NCBI RefSeq assembly: GCF_020921035.1 | Contig: NC_063154.1 | Location: 1,736,001 to 1,800,000, forward strand | Length of the DNA: 64,000 nucleotides | Direction of reading: 5' to 3' | From: Rhodamnia argentea | Taxonomy: Eukaryota; Streptophyta; Magnoliopsida; Myrtales; Myrtaceae | Part shown: positions 12,719 through 25,060 of the stretch, piece by piece | Position numbering within the stretch: position 1 is the first letter of the stretch | How the letters are laid out: every line of letters starts with the position of its first letter | Position numbers and translations under genes: made by a program | Notes under the pieces: generated by a model | What the model was told of the DNA's origin: nothing | The model's input: the letters and a program-made list of their open reading frames with translations, nothing else | Databases searched by the model: none

Positions 12719-14980
12719 ATGACCACTGGAATGACTCGTAAAGTTCGGCTAGTCAAGTGCCCAAAATGTCGGCAGCTTCTTCCAGAGCCGCTAGATATTT
12801 CTGTGTACCAATGTGGTGGATGCAGCGCTGTCCTTCGAGGTAAATTACCTGATCACTTTGGTGACTGTGTTTGATAATTTGGTTTAGCATTTAAACCTAA
12901 TTGTTTTTCCATGCAAGCAGCAAAAAGTCGCAGAAATGAAGCTGGGAGTGCAGTATCGGAACTCCTCGAAGCAGCTGATGCTCAGAAGAATAAACCTGTA
13001 TCGACTTCAGTGGAAAACGGTTCAAAAGAATCAGGACATGGAACAGTTCTTCCTTGCTCGACTCTCCGTATGCCTGATCAGAGCAATGTGGACAACCGTT
13101 GCATGTCTGACAATAGCAATGCTGAACCTGACCAGCCTCGGGAGTCGTTCTCATCCAACGGACCTAAAAATGACCGAAGCAGGCAAGATGTATCTGGTGA
13201 GTGCAATGAAGAAGGACATGGAGGATCAAGGGATGTTCGGTCTTCGATTGAGCTTGCTTCTCTTGATATTGGACAGACTTTGCTTGTCGAGACTCCAGGG
13301 CCAAATTTAAACGTAAGTGGAGAGAGCTCAATATCTGATGAACTGCCAGAGCAACCTGATAAGAGCATTTCACATGACATCGTAAATCTGAGGGATACTC
13401 CAATCTCTGCAAGTGGAAAATATGGTCACCCAAGCTCGATGCTGAGAGGTGAACCTGGAGAAGTACCTATCTCCACATCAGCCATAGGATTGAATGATCA
13501 TGTTTACCAATCTCCTACTCATGTTGAGAATCAATGCATTAGTGGGTATGCTCATTGTACAAAAGAAGCAAATTTTGCCATTTCTGAAGAACAGGTCACT
13601 AGGAAAAAGTTCCTGGAGAATCACAAGACAGACCCTGATTTTAGAATGAAGTGTCCCCTAAAGAAAGAAGCGAATTTTGCCGTTTCTGAAGAACAGGTCG
13701 CTAGGCAGAAGTTCCTGGAGAATCACAAGACGGACCCTGATTTTAGAACGAAGCATCCCCTAAGGAAAGCAGCGAATTTTGTCATTTCTGAAGAACGGGA
13801 AGCTACGCAGAAGTTCCTGGAGAATCACAAGACGTATCCTAATTCTAGGACGAAGCATCCCCTAAGGAGTTCTAAGTCATTTTACCATAATTCAGATGGA
13901 GGGACTGACCCAATTCGAATTAGCAGGCAGGATCGAGGTGAAACAATGAGACCTGCAAGACATGGTCTTCCTGCTCTGTGCCGAACTAGAACAAAATCAG
14001 AGGGATTAGAGCCCAGCAGAGCACCAAACTTTCTGAGGGATCACCGTACTTATGACTATGGGGCTCCCCTGAGCAAGGTGCACAAATATCTGGTTCGCAG
14101 CTCAAGCTGTCATGTACCAGAGAAGCCTGAGTTCCCTTCTCAGGATGAGATGGAACTGTTGAGGAAGGTTCTTGAACTGGAGGATCAACTAAAGAGAACA
14201 TACAATCTCCATGGAATGAGAAATGAAAGAGTGTCCCAGCAGTATAGTTATTTGGGGAAACATTTCTCATCGAAAACCATGGAAAACAGTAGAAAATCTG
14301 ACTACTCCTATACCGGTCTCTCCCCGCATGACAGGCATTACTCTGTACACTTGCCTCCACTCGCCAATCGTGATAAAGGACTCTATAGAGTTCGCTCAAG
14401 CCGCAGCATGTGTAGTCAATATGCCTCCTCTCCATTGAGCTCCAGGCAGTACGCAGTCCCCATGTGTGATCGCGAAATCAAGTTTAAGCATTCAAGAAAG
14501 GAGCGTCAATCTTCCAAGAGACACTTCCGGCCTATCGCAGGTGGGGCCCCGTTTATACTTTGTTACCATTGCTCGGTACTGCTGCTGGTACCTGCGGATT
14601 TTGTCCTTTCAAGAAGAAGATGTCATCGGCTAAGGTGTGGTTCTTGCTCGACGGTGTTGGAGTTCTCGATCCAGAAAGGAACACACCTAATTCGGTATAC
14701 ACCACATGCAATGGATCGAGAAGGTAATCCTGCTTCATCGGCACAGTCGTGTGTCCTCTCACGAGTTAAAGGGCACTACGGAAAGGTTTGTTCTCATGTT
14801 TCTTCTTTTGAAACTTCTGCAGAGAGTATGTGTGCAATGCCCTCAGAGACCGAGGAAGTTCCTGGCAAAACCAGTTCAGCACTTCATCAGCTAATGGGCT
14901 ACTCTTCAGTTAGTCAGCTGATGACAGGATCAAGGCCGTCAGCCAGCAGGGCGAGCCCTTCCACCCTGAGTAAATCCTAA
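12719..14980 (+). CDS. EDR4: EDR4-like DUF3133 zinc-ribbon protein, 726 aa, 2 coding exons
   Basis: Coding exons are 12719-12839 and 12921-14980, with donor CGAG|GTAAAT and acceptor AAGCAG in phase. The N-terminus is a small zinc ribbon, with C14-x2-C17 and C32-x2-C35 in KCPKCRQLLPE and YQCGGC. This is the signature that opens EDR4 and its relatives. A long Ser/Arg-rich low-complexity middle contains three 34-residue repeats (about residues 255-356). The DUF3133 domain lies at about 575-625, with C588, C591, C613 and C616 as likely metal ligands. Arabidopsis EDR4 restrains salicylic-acid-dependent powdery mildew resistance and works with EDR1 and clathrin. The next gene, ABC1K9, is also its neighbour in Arabidopsis (At5g05190-At5g05200). 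The DUF3133 family has several members, so exact orthology is inferred mainly from position. Confidence 0.9.
13562..13867 (+). repeat. Three in-frame 102-bp tandem repeats inside the EDR4-like gene
   Basis: Units start at 13562, 13664 and 13766 with an exact period of 102 bases, so the frame is kept. Each encodes 34 residues that begin K-E/A-A-N-F and contain SEE, then KFLENHKT, and end in PLK or PLR. Units 1 and 2 are closest to each other and unit 3 is more changed, which suggests stepwise unequal exchange. Confidence 0.95.
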
Positions 14981-16071
14981 GCTAAATGCAGTTTCTCAAA
15001 ATGCAGTTTCTTGGCAGGCATTTATGACTTTTTAGAAAGTACGGAGTGTTTGTCACCTGTTATGTCATCTCCTCAAGTGGGGTTTATATGAGAATGTGAG
15101 AGATGCCAGCTGACTAGCTGAGGTCACTACATGCTCTTTGTCCTTCTGGTTATGAGATTGGGGTCCGTCAATATTGCAAATTTATTGGACGTCGTGCATC
15201 ATATTGGTCTGTAACACGGCGTTCAACAGGTACTTCTCCATATTCAAGTTACTAGCAGGACTTCATTCTTGAAGGTTGAAGCATTCCTCTTCTCAGGAGT
15301 GCAGATGCTGATGTATTTAGTAGTCTCGTGTGATTCAAAGAAGCGATAGAAACACGAATTTTATGTTCACGACGACGCATTTGAATTATGCACCAGTGAG
15401 AGGGCTTCGTCTTCTCTATTCTTTGTATTTCTTTCAGAGTACTGGCCCGGAGTTGATGGATTTTCTCTTCTGAGAATACTTTCTTTGGCTCAAGCCCCTG
15501 TATTTTCCGTGCTAGTTGAAAAGGATTCTTATGCTGGCATATGAATGAATCTGGGAGGATACTAGCTTTCTCGATCTCATGCATGCATCAAGAGGGTTCT
15601 GTCTGATCACAGCTACACCACTCCAGTGGTGCATTCTCAAGATCATAAATAAACGATTTGATCGATTGATCATGCCCTTGATCCAACAGAAGAGAAATTA
15701 AAAGCATACATACAATCCGTACCCGGTAGGATGAGCCAAGGAATGCTAAAAACTCAGTTGCAGATCAGGCAACTGGCTTCCCATCATGGAAAATAACCAC
15801 GTCCAGCCATTCATACTTACCAAATGAAGACATATCATTAAGCAAGTACTACAAAGTAACAGAGAATGTTTTACCCCCAGATCCAGCCCCAAAAAAGAAG
15901 AGTAATATACATGAGGAGCACAGCTGGAGACAGAACAGCACAGAAGTCTAGCTTTTCGGAGTATTGCTTCGAGCAAGAAGTGAAAAATCCGGTTTACTGC
16001 TTTATACTGAATATAGTAAGGACGAAATACGAAAACAAAAGCTTTCTCATGTCATGCAGCTACACCCAGAA
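14981..16071. other. Convergent spacer between the EDR4-like gene and ABC1K9
   Basis: The two genes point towards each other, so this stretch should hold both 3' UTRs. A minus-strand open frame of 110 codons at 15252-15584 has no resemblance that I recognise and no splice partner, so I did not call it. Nothing else stands out. Confidence 0.6.
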
Positions 16072-19000
16072 TTAATTAAAACGGTCTCTGTAGTTGCTTC
16101 TGCGATTGGAGACGATGGAGATCCTCTGGTCTTGCAGCATGTTGAGGTCAGGTGCCAACAAACGCGTATAACGGTCAAAATAAAGAAGCTGCTTCATGAG
16201 CAGTGCAAATTCCCGAGGAAATCTTAGCCCGTATGATTCACTAACCCGCACCTGTGACGCAGAAATTATTTGTCAGTTCAGTTGCTTTGTTCGAGTGCCA
16301 TCAAATAAGATCCAAAATAGGTCTCAAAGTATACTTGTTAAATACCATTAACCTGTTCCCATTTAACATTTAAGATTTAGCAGCACATCCCAATAACGAA
16401 TTGCGGCCAATTATGATGATGTCCACACCTATTTATAATGCTTTTTTTTTTTCAATGACACTTGAAATGAAACCATTACCACATCAAGAAAGAGTGCATT
16501 CATCTGCCTCTCATCAACAACCAGATTTGCTGAGACAGCAGTGGCATTTGTTGATCTTTCCCGAGCTGTTGCGATTATGAGTTCTGTATCTAAATCCTGC
16601 AACGTATAAACTGAATAAGTTTGTCTTCAAAAAGAACTAGAAAAGGTGGTCTGATGACACAAGCGACTGTAACTTTCTTGTGCAGATGACAGCAACAATC
16701 TGATATCGCTTTTGACAGTAAACCACATTCTATTACAGCGGACTACCGACTTTAAATTTCAATGCTAGAAATGTGATGAGAGAACCTTCTTTGTTTTTCA
16801 TATTTGAGATGGTCCAAAGAAACAATAGTTCTCTGTTTCTGAAATTTATAAGTAAACTGGAGCAAATCTATGAAGTTGAATCTCTTGCCTGAATTGATGA
16901 AAATATCTTTTCCAAGTCCTTGGCGAATGCCTGTGAGTCAATGTCTTTGTTTGTGGCTCCCATTTCCATCAAAGCAGATGCCATTGACTCATATTCTTCA
17001 GTAGCTATTGATGTTAGAAACACTTCCATAGCTGCCCATGTCTTTGGAGATATGCGTCCAACAATTCCTGCCAATTTAATAGGACTTAGATAACATAACA
17101 ATTACATGACCGGGCATCGCCCAGTTGAAGTTACACAGACAGGCAGGCACCAGGATAGTTCTCTCACAGTCAACCTCTGCCTTATATAAGAGTTACAGAG
17201 ACAGCCATTAACCTTTTTCACAACAGTACACATGACAAAACCATATATGTCCATGATATCTACCCAAGTATACATTACTTGGCTTCACGTTGTTCTAATG
17301 GAGAACAATAAAATAACTGGAAAAGTTAGCTGTCTTATTTGAAATCATGATCGCAAGCTATTAGGATAATTTACACCGACATGGCAAATAAAAAGTCAAA
17401 TGTCAATGTCCCAGACTAAAATCCAGCTTATACTCTGTGGTGTGCTTCAGGGACACATCTGAGAAAAGAACATACGCAAAAGAATAAGAAGCTTAGATTT
17501 AGTCAAACAGGCAGGCACTGTTTACATACTCAAATTCATTCTTTACTTATATACTTTACTTCGTCCTTTAACGAATAATGGGGAAACCTGGAAGAGTCAT
17601 TTCAACTCATGGCAATGGGCAACATTACTATGGTGTTGCACGAAATTTTTGCTTCTGACATCATACTTCCCAGGAAATGTCCTGCAAACAGGACTTTTCA
17701 CAATCTAAGTTGCTAGCATTGATGCAAAACTGCTCTCGTATCAAATGCACCTGATGAATCATGTACATAATGTTTAGCTGGTAGACATGCAAAAAGCAAG
17801 GCGACAACACTGCTATCTCAGCAGGTCAACATCCTCATTTGGGAAAGTATGAGGGATTAATCAAGAACAGTGAAGCAAAAGAGGACTATGTTTAAAAAGT
17901 GGAACACTAGGTGGCAACTCAGAAAAACTAGATGATGTTCTTCCATCTAACAGCTTGGCATTATCAACTAGACTGCCAGACCAAAAGTCGCTGGAGTTTC
18001 ATTACGTGGTGCGCATGACAGATAAACTACCGACTCACAGAAATGTGTACTCACAGACTTTGTTGCCAAAGGATTGAAGATAAAATGTCAGCAGAAACAA
18101 ACAAGAAGATGCGTACCAAAATCAAGAAATCCAATACGACCGTCCCGCAACAACCAAAGATTGCCCGCATGCACATCTGCATGGAAGGTCTCACAGGCAA
18201 GCAGACTCCCAAACCTACAAAATATTGCAACAGAAATACCAAATCAAACATCACACAGTATTTCGTGCATCAAAAAAAGATGTAACAACAGGTACACATG
18301 AGTTTTCAGACAATAGTCGCACCACACATTAAGCGCAGTTATAAGACTGTTTTCAGGACTAGGAACAAGGGAACTGATGGAATCAAGATCGGTAAGAGGA
18401 ACACCATAGAGCCTCTCCATTGTCAAAACCCGTTTGCTGCTGCAATATTCGTAAACTTTCGGTGCTGTAGCCTGTCTAGTGAGCCCCATTACTTCCAAAT
18501 ATCTCCTGAAGCTTTCAATATTTGCAGCCTCCTTATAGAAGTCTACTTCTTCTAGCATTGATTCACGAATGTCTTTTACAACACCCACCTACTGAATGAA
18601 GATACAGTAATCAGGCCAAAAATGCAGCAGAATATCTGAGAACAAAAATCAGCCACTGTTTAGCAAGTTTATATCATAGGCAATATTGAAGTCCTAAGTT
18701 CCAAAATCTCAAAAGTAAGTCTAGGTAATACCAGAGATGTACGGCTGAGTTCCGGATTTAGAAACTCCAGTATGCGTGCCACAACATACACGAAGTTCAT
18801 GTCAGCCACCAGTACATCCTCTATTCCCGGTTTCAAAACCTTTATAACTACATCCTCCCTAGAGCCTTTGAGCTTTGCACTGTGAACCTACGTGTAACAA
18901 CCATTGTATCATTTCTAACCACACCTATGATTAGTCATATGATGCAAATTTTGTGCAATGGTCAAATGTTGAAAATTAAGAGAGAGTAGTCCTGAATGAA

Positions 19001-21122
19001 AAGATGTGTAAAACCTGAGCTATTGAGGCTGAGGCAAGTGGTGTTGGGTCAACATATTCATAAATACTATCTATTGGTCTCCCAAGTTCTTCACGCAGGA
19101 TGGCTTGGATCTCCTGAAAAGGAACTTCAGGAGCTCTGTCGAAACACTTCTGAAATTCCTCAACATATTCTTGAGGGAACAATGTGGGAGCAGATGCAAC
19201 GAACTATAAAAAAAAATTGAAAAATATTGAAGTTATTTGAAAAAATCTATCAAATAAACGCTAAAATAACCAGAAATGAGAATGAATTTGCATAGAGAAC
19301 ATGTTTTCCCCCATGTCAAATATAAACTTAGCATACACACCACTTAACGTATCAGAGCTAACCTGACCCAATTTAATATAAGTTGCTCCCATGCGTTCAA
19401 ACAATCTCCTCAAATAAATAGGGGAAAGTAACCCAAGCTGCAACTCAGTGGGCAATCCAGCTGAAGAATTTGCGGACTGCAAAATAAGATGTTTATAACT
19501 TCTGTGAGAATAAGTTAAAAGCATCATTGTGAATAACTCTAACCACCAAATTAAAGTCTTTCTCTTGAATATGGATGACAAAGTACGCTAAAAAAAAGGC
19601 TTCATATCATGAAGCATTAATGTGGAGAAGATGCAGCCCACAAATAAGACATGAAAGACAGACATTTTCTTGAGTGGCTGCAGTTGTAACCTTGAAAAGA
19701 CAGCTATCAGAAACGCTAGAGAAACTAAAGGCCACACCCATGCTGACCTGTACAAGTTCTCTCTATCTATTACCTAAAGCCTTAAGATGATTTAACTTAT
19801 CTATAACTCCAATTTAACAATGCCTTTCCGCAGCAAAATTTAATTCTTACAGACTCGTAATCACTACTTTAACTTGAAATTTGAAAATGCTTCCTTGAAC
19901 ATGAAATGCATTATGGATTATGTCTTCTATGAGGGAATACGGCCGATGGATTTAGGTCCATGGCAATCATGACATGACACGATATTACTTCATCAAAAAA
20001 TTTCAGATGGCCATTCTTGCCTGCAAGAATATATGAAGTAGCTCCTGAATCCAAACCTTGTTTACTCTTAACAAGTCCATATGTGCACAAAAACAAAGAA
20101 GAATCCTACTCGATCTCATGTCAACGTTCCTGACTTTGTACTATTGTGTGTTAAAACAACCACAGGGGGGAGTCATGCAGAGTCAAGCAAGGATGAAAAG
20201 TGCACGCAAAGCCTGCACCACGATAATACAATCAAAAAGCTCCCACCTTGGATACATCTGCTAGCCACTCGCTGCCGACTCCAATCACTGCTTGAATACC
20301 TTGTGCAAACCTCAATGCTCCACGTGGACCGGTATTGATAGATGTCTGGACAATGTCTTCCACCAACTTGGGCAAGTTTTGAATGTTGGCTGAAAGCAAA
20401 ACCAAAACAAAGAACTTATGCTTATGTGAGCACCAAAACACAAAAAGACCAGCAAGTTCATCGTCATGACAAGACCCATAAAAAAGATCAATCTAGCAGA
20501 CTATAGCACCACGAAACCAAGCCTGAACACCCAAACCACTGGCATCAACAAAATCCCAGGTCTATGTACCATTTGGCACTATGAAGGATTCAGCAACAAC
20601 TAAATCATACCAAATCAATCCCCATGCGCCAGTAAAATTCTCTTCTAGTAGAGAAATCCATTTCGTCCTACGATTTATTCGAGTTCACCACAAATTCGAC
20701 CACCTTCCGTGTGCTCAGGTAATCGTCGTCCACTCACTCAGAGAGTAAAACCCGAGCTCATCGAATAACCAACAGCAACCAGCCAAAAAATTTAAAACAT
20801 AGTGAACCAAGAATCTTCGGAGATTGAAGAACGAAATCAAGTACCCCGAAGGCGTGAAGAGAAAAGATCCTGCGATTGGGAGTACTGAGCAAAGACAGTG
20901 AACCCCTTTGAGCGGTAATTCAGCAGCCTCTTTGAACGCCGAGATAAGCTCGAACTCTGCAACTGATGATTCAAGAACTCAAAAAAAGGCAGGAGAAATA
21001 AAAATCCAATCTTGAGACTCAAAATCTACAAACAAATTCTACAGAGACTGGACCTGGGATTGATGAAACTGAAAGTGAGGCAAACGCCCACAGGCGACGC
21101 CCCTAATCGCTGAGACCGCCAT
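16072..21122 (-). CDS. ABC1K9: ABC1K9, plastid ABC1 atypical kinase, 540 aa, 11 coding exons
   Basis: Exons (genomic, 5' to 3' on the minus strand): 21054-21122, 20845-20956, 20247-20389, 19363-19476, 19015-19203, 18732-18887, 18323-18588, 18117-18214, 16889-17067, 16480-16596, 16072-16251. All joins are in phase. The ABC1/ADCK/UbiB hallmarks are present: the KxGQ motif (YIKLGQ, about 143-146), the Ala-rich loop ASASIAQ (about 203-209) that replaces a Gly loop, VVIK with the ATP-site lysine, [12 protein letters not shown] (about 361-368) and DFG (about 382). The N-terminus has no acidic residues and is Ser/Arg-rich, as expected for a plastid transit peptide. ABC1K proteins sit in plastoglobules or mitochondria and affect prenyl-lipid metabolism. 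Introns lie at 20957-21053 and so on. The one at 16597-16888 uses a GC donor (CAG|GCAAGA). The acceptor of exon 2 could also lie six bases earlier, adding two residues. Confidence 0.95.
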
Positions 21123-22032
21123 TTCTTGTCGCTGCTCTTCCGCGGTCTGTAATTCCCACCAGCTTGGAAGAATTCGTGGGCGCTCGTGCGTCTGTTGTTT
21201 TCGTCTTGGACTAGTACTAGAAGACGGCGACGTCTCGTGTCTGAATTGCCTTTTTCTTTGGGAGGGGGGCAAAAAATGTGGAATCGTCTGTCGAGCAATG
21301 AGAAAATCATCGCATTACTCAAAAAAGAAAAAAAAAGAGCCATTCTTATTCTTCCTTTTCATTACAGAAAGATCAACAAAAAAAAAAAATTCTGTCTGTC
21401 TCAATGGCTTTGCGATTTGCAGTCAGGAAAGAGAAAAATCTCTAGTGCACTTCAACAGAGTGAGAGCGACGATGCCACGTGGCATTCCAACTGCCAAGCT
21501 CGTAGCTAATGTCCAAGTAGTTAATTAACGGTTGACGGACTTGTGTCCTCTTGTCGGAGCTGTAGATTTTACCATAGTCAGCCATCAATTTGGCCAATTT
21601 CAATGCTTTGCTTGCGAGAGAACTCCAAATGGTCCCTCACAATTTGAGAATCGCGCTCGTATTACCCACAAATTGTGGGATACTGAACTTTTACCATGAT
21701 TGTAAAACAATTGACAGACATTTGGAAAATGATTCGGGCCACAAGATTATAATCTTGAACAGCCAGGAATGCAATATTTAGGTTTCAACGGTACATATAA
21801 ATGGCTGGATTTAGCCCAACATAAGCAAGAATAACGGCTGCCAAAAGCCTCATTACAAGCTCCACAAGGAGAGAAGAACCCTGAACTGAACTGCAGTATC
21901 TACTCGTCTTCTGAATTTTGATAATCCTGGACAGCTCCACCAGCAAATATCAAATGCTTCGTCCATGTCACAACATGACGGAAGTGACTTCTGTCCTGGC
22001 AGTGCACCCATGAGGGCTGAGGTAAATATATG
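21123..22032. other. Upstream region of ABC1K9 and 3' flank of the EIF1AD-like gene
   Basis: This 0.9 kb separates the ABC1K9 start from the stop of the next minus-strand gene, so it should contain the ABC1K9 promoter. It includes poly-A runs near 21330 and 21380 and TGCCACGTGGCA, a perfect palindrome containing a G-box core, at about 21473-21484. The open frames on both strands show no family resemblance. Confidence 0.5.
21473..21484. promoter_or_regulatory. Palindromic G-box upstream of ABC1K9
   Basis: TGCCACGTGGCA is a 12-base perfect palindrome with the CACGTG core recognised by plant bZIP and bHLH factors. It lies about 350 bp upstream of the ABC1K9 start codon. Function is inferred from the motif and its position alone. 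Confidence 0.45.
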
Positions 22033-23036
22033 TCAAGAAGCTGAATCTGAATCTGAACCCGAATCGGAATCTGATTCTTCATGCTGCAACTCCGCTGGTC
22101 TTAACCTATTAGTATTTGGCTCTAACGGCGGAAGTCCATCCTCATCATCATCCTCCTCATCGTCGTCTTTGTCATCATTATCGTTATCACCGTCATTTGA
22201 GTTGGGATCCTTCTTATGTATGCAAGAGTTATCAAGTGCAAGCACCTTCTCACTCGATGAGTCCATAGAGGATTTGAAAGCTTCAGGCCTGCATCATGCG
22301 ATGTAAAAACAAACATCAGGAATAAGACATTCTCCATCACAAGCAAACAAGGGATAAACTGCAAAAGCCAGTAACATGCTCAAGGCTGTTCAGATTCAGA
22401 ATAACAACTTAAGAGCATCTTCTCTAACTTTTCAGTCATTTGAAGTTGAAGCTATTTACCACCTCTTTAAGTTCTAAAAAATTCGACCAAAAAAAAAAGT
22501 TCTAAAAAGGCATAGGCGAAGGCTTGAATCTCATAGATGGAAGTATAAGTTCGGGGAGAGGGGAGAACAACCAGAATCAACTACAAATCCAAAGGGAAAA
22601 ACTTACCAATCTGGAGACTTCTTGAGCTCACGCACTTGCTCATAGAACAGAACTCGAGAAACAAGACATCCCACTTTGCTACCTGATTCAAGTGCCTTTT
22701 CCTTGCCACTGTCATCAACCACAACGAATGTCCCTGCCACAGACCAAAAATCTTCTTACTTTAGCAATCACATCAAATCAACAAGAACAGTTGATGTACT
22801 TCTTCTAACTTGTAAAGGATGTTAGGAAAATTAGATGCGCAAGAGCATATCAGTCTAAAACCATTGATGCAATGTTAACATTTCAAAAAACTAGTGACCA
22901 GGACACACTTCGAGTTATCTACATACATATTCGTTCTTTTTTTTTACATAGCTCAAGCTTTCAGATCAAATATTCTCCAACATGCTATTACAACCAGTAT
23001 AAACCAAAATTCAAACAGATATTTTTGTGCGCGCGC

Positions 23037-23074
<38 letters not shown>

Positions 23075-24182
23075 TGCTATACTGAAATAGTAGAACCATC
23101 AAGGCTCTACAGCTACGACAGCAAAGACACAATCAATTAGCTGAAAGAAGTGAATCCAAAGGACAGAAAGTGCATTTCAGATGTATACTATTGTATCAGT
23201 CTAAAATTGTAGTGACACGATCTTAAACCGTGCTTATAAATCAGCAAATAAGTGGCATTGAGAAAAGTTTGCTTATTCACATCCTCCCAATCTCAACTAC
23301 AGCTTTAGGAAATAGTTGAAATTTGTTCTCGAGAAAAAACCTCGTCCAATCCAATATTTCTTTTGGATTTTAGCTGGGATCAGCGCCAGAAGTTTGTTGC
23401 CTTGCGCATCCATCACCTTAAGAGACAACGAAATAGCATAATCAGTAATTTCGACTTCAATGAGAGGAAAAGAAAAAGAAAGGGATTAAGGACAGAATGA
23501 CAAAGGAAAAAAGTCACATAAGAAAAGACATGAGAGAAATTGGTACATGTACTCTTACATGTGAAACTCACAAACTCAACAGACAACACTGGAGAAACCG
23601 AAACTTTAAAGCACTCTTACATGAGCAAGCTGCGCACTTTCACATACAGCAGATGCCTAGACAAATGTACTGTCGAACTCTTGAAAACAACTTCTTTCTT
23701 AATACTTTGTCAGTTGGTTCCAAAGATCAGCCTCAACTTTAATCAAACGGCTGTTACTGCTGCCCATACAGTGGCTAACTACATCCTCAAAGAATTGTAT
23801 GACAAGGCCTTCTTCAAGCAAAAGATGTCCACCCCCAAAAAAGTCATTCGACAGATCCTTCCTTTACCAAGTAGTTGTTCGACAGACTGATTATCACCAA
23901 AAATTTTCGTAGGAAAACACCATTTCCACTTAAACCAGTTACTCACGATCAAGAATGCTAATTGCTTTACCAAGAACAATGTGTGAAACGACATGTTCAT
24001 ATAAACAAAAGTGGATATTGAGAGAGAAAGAGAGAGCAAAAGGGCATTTAGCTACTAGCGAGGATGACCTCGACGAGATTGGAACCTCGGTGGGAAACAG
24101 CTTGCACGATGCTTTGTCCATCTTGCAGAGTAACCTCTCGTTCCTTTGCAGCCCACTGCAGATTCTTCCGCCCTCCTTTCAT
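22033..24182 (-). CDS. EIF1AD: EIF1AD-like OB-fold RNA-binding protein, 190 aa, 4 coding exons
   Basis: Exons: 24069-24182, 23341-23416, 22607-22733, 22033-22288, all in phase. The protein has an eIF1A-type OB fold across residues about 1-107: it opens MKGGRKNLQWAAKE, then LQDGQSIVQAVSHRGSNLVE, VMDAQGNKLLALIPAKIQKK, and FVVVDDSGKEKALESGSKVG. A strongly acidic Asp/Glu/Ser tail follows (about 125-190). This matches the eukaryotic EIF1A-domain protein EIF1AD, linked in animals to late 40S ribosome maturation, and probably At2g40780. It differs from true eIF1A by lacking the extended N- and C-terminal tails. The first donor (GAG|GTCATC) is weak. The protein join there is nevertheless exactly what the family predicts (LVE|VMD). 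Confidence 0.9.
23036..23075 (+). repeat. GT/GA compound microsatellite in an intron of the EIF1AD-like gene
   Basis: GCGCGCGCGTGTGAGAGAG and a further 25 or so bases of GA lie inside the intron between the second and third coding exons. It is a likely length-variable marker. Confidence 0.9.
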
Positions 24183-24209
24183 CTCAGCAATCAGAAGAAT
24201 GATTTCCTA

Positions 24210-24490
24210 ATCACAAAGCATGGCAAGGAGCGATGTAAATATCCACCACTACTGCTATTGCAACAAAGGGAAATGTATTAAACTGCAAATTGCGCATGAA
24301 AAAGGGAAACCGCGAAACCCGAAGAACTAGCTTGAGTTTCTATGAATTTCTCACTGTGCGCAACGATTCAAAAGGCTAAAGACCCAAGCTTTGGCTCCGC
24401 AACAAGAAGTAAGTGCCATGGACGACAAGGTTGAGGAGCGAGCTGAAGCCGAGCAGTGAACGGACAGGGAGGGAAGAGAAAGAAAGGAAT
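24210..24490 (-). other. Probable 5' UTR exon and leader intron of the EIF1AD-like gene
   Basis: Reading the minus strand, a CT-rich leader runs from about 24490 and reaches a donor CACA|GTGAGA at 24354. The acceptor TGTGATTAG lies at about 24210, 28 bases before the initiator ATG. The leader contains an upstream open frame of 22 codons that starts near 24420 and ends over the donor. If the intron is removed, that frame continues into the next exon. The TSS position is a guess. Confidence 0.5.
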
Positions 24491-24819
24491 TGGGGGTTTC
24501 AGGGTAAAAAAAAAGGAATTTACGTTGAATCAGCAACGAAAAAAAATTAAAATACCCTTACCAAAAAAAAAAAATAAATTAAAATACTCCTAAATAATCC
24601 CATTTGTGAAATAGGGTTTGTTCTGTAATTAAATACTCGTGGGAAGCAATTTAGCCCAATAACTCTTCCTAGTTTACCAAATCTGCGATCCAAAGTTATA
24701 AAAACTTTGATGAACTCGGCCATGACGACGTTGTGCCACACTCTAGCGACACATGCCTGGCTCAACCTATGTTATCGGTCATGCCTTACTGTGGCTCGAG
24801 CAGTAATGGCTCATATTGT

Positions 24820-25060
24820 GTTAGTTAAAGGTGATCGGTTCCAAGGTGAGTAGGTTCTAGACCTGGAACCTAAAACCTTCCCTGTTATAACTGGTTCCCT
24901 GTTTTTGGAACCTAAAACCTACCCTAATTGTCCACGAACCTGTTTTGAAACTGGACCAACTGACAAAAACCAAAGAAAGCATAGTAGTTGAGATGCACTT
25001 TTTGTTTGTTTTGAAACCTAGCCTGTTTTTTACGCGAGAACCTGTTTTTTTTTTTTGGTT
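24820..25060. repeat. GGTTC-rich dispersed repeat fragment
   Basis: The stretch repeats GGTTCC, GGAACCT and CCTGTTTT several times (for example GATCGGTTCCAAGG and TGGAACCTAAAACCT). It belongs to the same loose family as copies at 26490-27015, 27370-27550, 49340-49630, 55260-55400 and 58530-58920. It has no coding capacity. Confidence 0.5.

Noticed and set aside
12936-14435. Other frames of 100-150 codons on both strands within the EDR4-like exon
   Set aside because: They overlap a well-supported 2-kb exon with two zinc-ribbon domains, and their sequences are not protein-like.
15252-15584. 110-codon minus-strand frame between the EDR4-like gene and ABC1K9
   Set aside because: It lies in the convergent 3' UTR zone, with no family likeness and no splice partner.
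21965-22306. Plus-strand Ser-rich frame of 113 codons
   Set aside because: It is the reverse of the acidic Asp/Glu/Ser tail exon of the EIF1AD-like gene.
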